Below, in pieces: positions 4,201-7,301 of a DNA stretch of 7,301 bases (position 1 is the first letter of the stretch; each line of letters begins with the position of its first letter). The notes under the pieces are model-generated. The model searched no databases. It saw only the letters and a list, made by a program, of their open reading frames with translations, and was not told the DNA's origin. Position numbers and translations under genes: made by a program. The stretch covers positions 1 through 7,301 of the forward strand of contig CAIUGQ010000727.1 of assembly GCA_903898725.1 (NCBI GenBank). Reading direction: 5' to 3'. This DNA is from an uncultured Burkholderiales bacterium. Lineage in GTDB: Bacteria; Pseudomonadota; Gammaproteobacteria; Burkholderiales; Burkholderiaceae_E.

Positions 4201-7090
4201 CGATCGACAGCCCCTGAGGCAGACCGGTCGCGGTGAACGACAGCCGCTCGCCGTCGGGATCGCTGGCCGACAGCGCGAGGCTCGCGGCCGTGCCGCGCAC
4301 CAGCACCGGCCGCGGCAGCGTGCCCCAGACCGGCGGCCGGTTCGCGCCGGGCAGGCCGAACACCTCGACCTCGGCCAGGCTCAGGTAGGTGGTCGCCGGC
4401 ACGATCACGCGCACGTAGCGGCCGCGCGCCTGCGCCGTCACCGTCGCCAAGCGGCCGATGGAACCGGCCTGCTGCGAGCGCCAGACGGTCGGATCGGCGA
4501 GGAGCTGCTCGCGGCTGCGCCCGGTCATGTCGGTCTCGGAGACCAGCACCAGGGCGTTCGTCAGGCGCTCGGCGCAGCAGTCGCTGCGGTTCCAGAGCCG
4601 GACGGCCTGGATCGACTGCGAGGCGCCGAGATCGACCTGCCACCACGGCTCGGCCTGCAGCGCGGTGTGGGTCACCGAGTTCGCGCCCCAGGCACCGTCG
4701 CGGTTGCCGTCGACCGCGCGGGCCGCATCGCCCTGCCAGTCGACGCTCGACTGCGTCGCCGGGCGCCGCAGCGAGAGGTTCTGCAGGTAGACCGTCTTCT
4801 GCGCGTCCCACGGCCCGAGCTCGAGCAGCTCGCCTTCGGCGGCCGGCGTGCCCCAGGTGCTGCCGTCGGCGCTCGTCCAGATGCGAAAGCGCGCCGGCGT
4901 GCCGTTGGCCACGCCATCCTGGCGCGGCAGCAGGCGCGCGGCCGACACGACCTGCGGGGCGCCGAGATCGACCTGCAGCCAGTGCGGCGCGGGCGCGACG
5001 ACCGGCGCATAGGCCGAGTGCCAGAGGGTCGACGGATTGCCGTCGATCGCGAGCGCTGCGGCGCCGCCGCCGGGCTGCTCGCTGCTGGCGCGGGCGCTCC
5101 AGCCGCCGCGGGCGATCGCGCGGCCGCCGGCATCGAGGAGCTCGAGCTCGGCGAGCGATCCCCAGGGGTTGCCGTTGACCTCGGTCAGTGCTTCCAGCCG
5201 CACGAAGCGCACGGCGCCGCTGGCACCGATCTGCCAGACGAACCAGCTCGAGACCGTGCGCGCGCCGTTGGAGGCCGACACCGTCACGACGTGGCGGCCC
5301 GGACGCGCGGGCGTGCCCGAGATCTCGCCGCTGGCCGTATCGATCGCCGTGCCCGCGGGCAGGCCGCGGGCCGACCAGGCGAGCGCCCGTCCGGCCGGGT
5401 CGGTGCCGCGGACGGCGATCCGGGCGAACGCGCCGACCGCGCCGCCCTGGTCGGCGACCGGTGCGATCCGGGGCGTGTCCTCGAGCGTGACCCGCAGCGT
5501 GTGCGCGATCGAGGGCGTGCCCTGCGCGTTCATCGCGAACAGCATCCAGTAGCCGGGCAGCAGCTCGCCGGGATTCGACGGGATCTGCAGGTCGTAGGCC
5601 CCCGGGCTCGCCGTCGTGGACGGCACCGGCAGACGGCGCTGGTCGTTGTTGACCGTGTGCGTGGTGGCCGACAGCCGCACCAGCGCGAAGGCCGTGACGC
5701 CCGCATCCGCGCTCACGCGCACGCGGGTGCCGTGACCGACGGTCGTCGGGGCCGACGCGATCCGCGGGCGCGCCGCCTCGGCACCGTTCGCGTCGAACAG
5801 GTACGGCGGCGACAGGATCTCGTAGTTCGGCTGGTTGCCCGCGCAGCCCTCGCCGCACAGGCCGCCTCCCGCCGACAGCACGCGGCCGTCGGGCAGCAGC
5901 AGCGCGATGCTGTGGTAGTTGCGCGGCCGGGTCATCGCCGGCAGCACGGTGAAGGTCTCGGTGATCGGGTCGAAGAGCTCGGCCGGCAGCACCGCGAAGT
6001 CGTTGGAGAAGCCGACGCCGCGGGTCTGCCCGCCGACGATCACCACCTGCCCGTTGGGCAGCACCACGCTGTTGTGGAAGGTGCGCGCGTAGTGCATCGC
6101 ACCGACCTTGCGGACGGCGGCGTCGCCGTCGGCGTCGATCACGTAGGCGGCGCGACTCGCGGTGTTGTCGCCGCCAATGCCGGACATGCCGCCCGCCTTC
6201 AGGATGCGGCCGGCGTCGTACATCACCGTGATGCCGGTGACCGCGTCGGTGTCGTCGCCGCGCGGGCCGATCGGCACCACCGCACCGCCCCCCTGGGTGT
6301 CGATCCAGGACATCGCGGCCTGCGGGCCGGCCTGCAGCACCCGCCCGTTGCCCGTCGGGATCAGCCACATGTGCGAGTCGGCGCCCCACAGCGAGCCCGA
6401 CTGCAGGAAGGGGCCGACCGGCACGCCGGAGAGCTGCCGCCAGCCGTCGGCCTCGGTCCAGACCTCGCCGTGCTTGTTGCCCGCGCCGCCGCTCCACGAG
6501 CCGCCGAGCGTCAGCACCGAGCCGTCGGCCAGCGTGGCGCTCGCGTTGTAGCCGCGCTTGATGTTCATCGTTGCCCCGCGCGTCCAGGTCGCGGAGACCG
6601 GGTCGTAGAGGCTCGTGTTGCCGGCGTCGATGCCGCCGTTGACCAGCAGGCGCCCGTCGGCGAGGTAGGCGGTGCCGGGGCAGAACATGTCGTGGCCGGT
6701 CTCGCTGACCAACTGCTCGGTCGACCGCCCGGTAGCGGGGTCGAAGAACGCGGTGTAGGTGCGGCCGCGCGCGGTGTTGAAGGCGAAGCGGCTCTCGGCC
6801 GACCACATCATCACCCGACCGTCGGGGAGGTTGGCCATCGACACCGGCACCAGCGGCAGCGTGCCCGGCGCGCTCCAGGTCGCCCGTGCGGCGGTCGCCG
6901 CGTCGACGGCCTTGCGGCGCGGCTGGCCCGCGTCCGCAGGGGCCAGGGCGGCGACGCGATCGGCGTCCTGGCGGGCCACGGCCTCGGGGTCGGCGGCACT
7001 CGAACCGCCTTCCGAACCGCAGCCGGCGAGCAGCGCGAGCGGCAGCAGCGTGGCGGCCAGGGCGAGGCGTGCGGAGGCGGTCTTGGGCAT
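1247..7090 (-). CDS. Multidomain lipoprotein: galactose-oxidase-like copper radical oxidase fused to YVTN propeller, dihaem cytochrome c and PA14 domains
   Basis: A 1,947-residue cell-envelope protein. Domains in order: lipoprotein signal with lipobox LLAGC (Cys24; Gly at +2, so probably outer membrane); galactose-oxidase kelch propeller and C-terminal E-set domain, about 72-534; Ig/He_PIG-like domain, 538-622; two F5/8 type C (discoidin/CBM32-like) domains, about 624-760 and 768-912; second He_PIG-like domain, 918-1003; PKD domain, 1006-1088 (YRWDFGDGS); YVTN-type propeller, about 1097-1445; cytochrome region with CASCH (1493-1497) and CADCH (1624-1628), about 1468-1715; PA14 domain, 1724-1865 (SDDGVRLWIDG); Cys-rich C-terminal module, 1869-1947. 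The predicted chemistry is alcohol or sugar oxidation by the copper/Cys-Tyr centre, with the haems handling peroxide or electrons; this coupling is inference. I chose the ATG at 7090 because the signal peptide starts there; a GTG at 7186 would add a Pro/Arg-rich stretch ahead of it. No clear ribosome site is seen. The frame has no interruption. It is first in the cluster and overlaps the next gene by 22 bases. Confidence 0.92.
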   Translation of the reverse strand: MPKTASARLALAATLLPLALLAGCGSEGGSSAADPEAVARQDADRVAALAPADAGQPRRKAVDAATAARATWSAPGTLPLVPVSMANLPDGRVMMWSAESRFAFNTARGRTYTAFFDPATGRSTEQLVSETGHDMFCPGTAYLADGRLLVNGGIDAGNTSLYDPVSATWTRGATMNIKRGYNASATLADGSVLTLGGSWSGGAGNKHGEVWTEADGWRQLSGVPVGPFLQSGSLWGADSHMWLIPTGNGRVLQAGPQAAMSWIDTQGGGAVVPIGPRGDDTDAVTGITVMYDAGRILKAGGMSGIGGDNTASRAAYVIDADGDAAVRKVGAMHYARTFHNSVVLPNGQVVIVGGQTRGVGFSNDFAVLPAELFDPITETFTVLPAMTRPRNYHSIALLLPDGRVLSAGGGLCGEGCAGNQPNYEILSPPYLFDANGAEAARPRIASAPTTVGHGTRVRVSADAGVTAFALVRLSATTHTVNNDQRRLPVPSTTASPGAYDLQIPSNPGELLPGYWMLFAMNAQGTPSIAHTLRVTLEDTPRIAPVADQGGAVGAFARIAVRGTDPAGRALAWSARGLPAGTAIDTASGEISGTPARPGRHVVTVSASNGARTVSSWFVWQIGASGAVRFVRLEALTEVNGNPWGSLAELELLDAGGRAIARGGWSARASSEQPGGGAAALAIDGNPSTLWHSAYAPVVAPAPHWLQVDLGAPQVVSAARLLPRQDGVANGTPARFRIWTSADGSTWGTPAAEGELLELGPWDAQKTVYLQNLSLRRPATQSSVDWQGDAARAVDGNRDGAWGANSVTHTALQAEPWWQVDLGASQSIQAVRLWNRSDCCAERLTNALVLVSETDMTGRSREQLLADPTVWRSQQAGSIGRLATVTAQARGRYVRVIVPATTYLSLAEVEVFGLPGANRPPVWGTLPRPVLVRGTAASLALSASDPDGERLSFTATGLPQGLSIDPATGTVSGAPAASGDFRATVIATDARGASTSATLAIGVDEPPIVVEPIQPAPTVAGTAASWTARASGTGLAYRWDFGDGSAPTAFTASPTASHAYAAAGVYTVTLTVRDSSARTSVTTFRQQVDAAAALARASSNLAVERRTAGARLWAVNPDADTVAVIDAATRQRVAEIRVGAAPRSVAIAPDGRVWVANRDSASLSVIDASSLQVVATHPMPRASQPYGIAFDPAGAAWVVLEASGALLRVDAAGAVRTSIDVGPNPRHLAVTADGARVLVSRFVTRPLPGESTRDVVPGAAGGEVVVVSTASAAVERTVTLAHSEVPDSAIGGRGVPNYLGAPAIAPDGRSAWIPSKQDNVRRGVLREAPAGSTNGGRNLDFQNTVRAVSSLVDLTTMREVGTARIDHDNSSVTSAAVFHPTGRYVFAALETSRQVAVIEVATRRELMRIEAGLAPQGVAVSPDGLQLYVHNVLERSVGVYDLAALVTAGTTRVTLLGAVRTVATEPLAANVLKGKQLFYDARDPRLARDAYMSCASCHNDGGHDGRTWDLTGFGEGLRNTISLRGRAGAQGRLHWSGNFDEVQDFEAQIRAFAGGTGLMSQAQFDTGTRALPLGDRKAGASADLDALAAYVSSLTQVAPSPLRAANGALTAGAAAGESLFASLGCADCHGGRDFTSSATRGPVDVGTVRQPGSGRRLGAPLAAIDPPTLRDAWATAPYLHDGRAATLSDAIRAHRGLSATGAEVAQLARYVAEIGDAQGVPPRATGLRAEYFAGMVPGAGAPVAVRNEAVDFDWAGGAPAGVNVGADRFSVRWTGSVTALASGTHVFETLSDDGVRLWIDGRLVIDNWTLHAPMVDVAAPVTFQAGRRYTIRLEYYEDWGGATIRLRWRTPGAAAAVPVPLSALSGVAAAWTGASPASDPRVRDGTEATCAAEWQRCELPAGVTATVFYGADSRWAVKTGVAGQIACDNATFGDPAYGTFKACVWRAQ
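1946..2689 (-). other. Two-haem cytochrome c module (cytochrome c peroxidase/MauG-related) within the large lipoprotein
   Basis: Covers about residues 1468-1715. The first half has GKQLFYDARDPRLAR ahead of CASCH (1493-1497, bases 2600-2614), then GEGLRNTISLRGR and a Trp/Glu-containing HWSGNFDEVQDFEAQI stretch. The second half has GESLFASLGCADCH (haem site 1624-1628, bases 2207-2221), then PPTLRDAWATAPYLHDGRAATL. The paired halves and the APYLHDG signature are typical of dihaem cytochrome c peroxidase/MauG relatives, and this region follows a YVTN-type propeller, a combination I know from other large bacterial proteins. No Met follows the second haem within the domain; His1679 and His1693 are the candidate ligands, whereas classical peroxidases use a Met here. 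Peroxidase, electron-transfer or maturation activity cannot be told apart from sequence alone. Confidence 0.85.
4622..4976. repeat. 19-base direct repeat marking the paired F5/8 type C domains
   Basis: The same 19 bases occur at 4622-4640 and 4958-4976, 336 bases (112 codons) apart. On the minus strand each copy covers the motif QVDLGA, a core strand of the F5/8 type C fold (WLQVDLGAPQ in the first domain, WWQVDLGASQ in the second). The surrounding sequence is clearly diverged, so this is a conserved protein motif sharing the same codons, perhaps a remnant of domain duplication. It is not a mobile or regulatory repeat. Confidence 0.6.
5489..6877 (-). other. Galactose oxidase-like catalytic module within the large lipoprotein
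   Basis: Covers about residues 72-534 of the 1,947-residue protein. Compared from memory with Fusarium galactose oxidase (mature numbering), the cofactor and copper residues are all present: Cys137 in GHDMFCPG (Cys228), Tyr181 in KRGYNAS (Tyr272, thioether partner), Trp199 in GGSWSGG (stacking Trp290), Tyr392-His393 in RNYHS (Tyr495/His496) and His478 in TTHTVNNDQRR (His581). Substrate-pocket matches are Phe104 (Phe194), Arg277 (Arg330), Phe338 (Phe441) and Phe361 (Phe464). The Tyr405/Gln406 loop has no equivalent; GGMSGIGGDN stands there. Cys412 and Cys416 correspond to the Cys515/Cys518 disulfide with one extra residue between them. Kelch-type turns such as DGRLLVNGG, DGSVLTLGG and NGQVVIVGG recur through the propeller. 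An active radical oxidase is therefore likely; the substrate is not predictable. Confidence 0.9.
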
Positions 7091-7198
7091 GGGCGGGCGG
7101 CGTGAAGCGTCGGTCGGCGGATGCGGCGGGCGCGGCCGGCCGCGCGACGGGGTGGGGGCCGGCGCACGCCGGAGTCGGCGCGCCACGGATCCGAAGCC
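7091..7198. promoter_or_regulatory. Leader/intergenic region upstream of the copper oxidase-cytochrome gene
   Basis: These 108 bases lie between the chosen start of the large lipoprotein gene and a possible rightward start at 7199. If both starts are right, this is a divergent promoter region. I see no convincing -35/-10 pair and no strong ribosome site on either strand. The one clear structure is a perfect 16-base GC-only palindrome at 7130-7145, 40 bases before the ATG. It could be an operator or a leader hairpin, but in DNA of this composition chance is a serious alternative. Confidence 0.35.
7130..7145. repeat. Perfect 16-base GC palindrome in the leader
   Basis: GCGCGGCCGGCCGCGC reads identically on both strands. 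It consists only of G and C, has no loop, and is not followed by a T run, so it is not an intrinsic terminator. A protein-binding site is possible but unsupported. Confidence 0.4.
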
Positions 7199-7301
7199 AT
7201 GCTAGGAATCGACCGGCGCCCGGCGTGTGTCGGGTGTCACGCCACGCCGCAGTTGCTGGCCGAGCCGTGGCGGCGCGTGCCGCCGGCCGACCGCTTGCCG
7301 C
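7199..7301 (+). CDS. Possible start of a divergent gene with an N-terminal CxxCH motif (3' partial)
   Basis: From the ATG at 7199 a frame stays open to the window edge for 34 codons. It starts MLGIDRRPACVGCHATPQ, so CVGCH lies at residues 10-14, and the visible end is Pro-rich. Position-specific GC supports coding: by hand count about 76%, 62% and 88% GC at codon positions 1, 2 and 3, the order expected for a real high-GC gene. The opposite-strand frame sharing the same wobble bases gives the wrong order at positions 1 and 2. Against it, the stretch is short, the ribosome site is weak, and there is no signal peptide before CVGCH, which a periplasmic c-type haem would need. The motif could instead bind a metal or be accidental. 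A longer start at the ATG at 7121 adds an Arg-rich, unlikely N-terminus. I do not recognise the family. Confidence 0.3.
   Translation, partial: MLGIDRRPACVGCHATPQLLAEPWRRVPPADRLP

Noticed and set aside
1269..6806. A second very long minus-strand frame that overlaps the lipoprotein gene and joins in frame with the small cytochrome.
   Set aside because: Upstream of the cytochrome ATG at 1268 it is Arg-rich with no domains, while the overlapping frame encodes the complete multidomain protein. Only the last 153 codons (807-1268) are a real gene.
1661..7105. A stop-free frame of 1,814 codons on the plus strand, antisense to the large lipoprotein gene.
   Set aside because: It is very rich in Arg, Gly, Ala and His, has no recognisable domain or signal, and lies opposite a frame with many clear domains. 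Long antisense frames are expected in DNA this GC-rich.
7091..7186. GTG at 7186 as the start of the large gene, adding 32 residues.
   Set aside because: The added residues are Pro/Arg-rich and would bury the lipoprotein signal peptide, which begins properly at the ATG at 7090.
7199..7240. A minus-strand promoter built from GTGACA (7235-7240) and TAGCAT (7199-7204).
   Set aside because: The two elements are 30 bases apart, far beyond the usual 16-18, and no other pair with proper spacing is visible.
1..7301. CRISPR arrays, insertion sequences, tRNA or rRNA genes.
   Set aside because: I saw no regularly spaced repeats, terminal inverted repeats, transposase motifs or RNA gene signatures on either strand; nearly all bases are explained by protein-coding genes.

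Overview
The window is very GC-rich DNA. Almost all of it is one leftward (minus-strand) three-gene cluster, entered at the left by the tail of an unrelated rightward gene. The base composition, the outer-membrane-type lipoprotein signal, the c-type cytochromes and the Sco protein suggest a high-GC proteobacterium, perhaps a betaproteobacterium. That placement is inference; no rRNA or other strong taxonomic marker is present.

Layout, left to right. Bases 1-157 (+) hold the last 51 codons of a PLP-dependent (fold type I) aminotransferase-like gene. It converges with the cluster, leaving two bases between the stop codons. Bases 160-753 (-) encode a secreted SCO1/SenC copper protein. Bases 807-1268 (-) encode a small mono-haem cytochrome c with an N-terminal export or anchor segment. 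Bases 1247-7090 (-) encode a 1,947-residue lipoprotein, the first gene of the cluster in transcription order. It fuses a galactose-oxidase-type copper radical oxidase, two F5/8 type C (discoidin/CBM32-like) domains, Ig-like and PKD domains, a YVTN-type beta-propeller, a two-haem cytochrome c region related to the cytochrome c peroxidase/MauG family, a PA14 domain and a Cys-rich C-terminal module. Bases 7091-7198 are a non-coding leader. A rightward reading frame with a CxxCH motif may begin at 7199 and run off the window.

How the genes may work together (inference). The copper radical oxidase would oxidise a carbohydrate or alcohol bound near the cell envelope and, in the classical reaction, make hydrogen peroxide. 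The haem region on the same chain could consume that peroxide, carry electrons away, or help mature the Cys-Tyr radical cofactor. The mono-haem cytochrome would be a redox partner, and the Sco protein would deliver copper or keep the site thiols reduced. Gene order and the 22-base overlap between the first two genes support co-expression. The covalent union of copper radical oxidase and dihaem cytochrome, next to a Sco gene, is the most interesting feature of the window.
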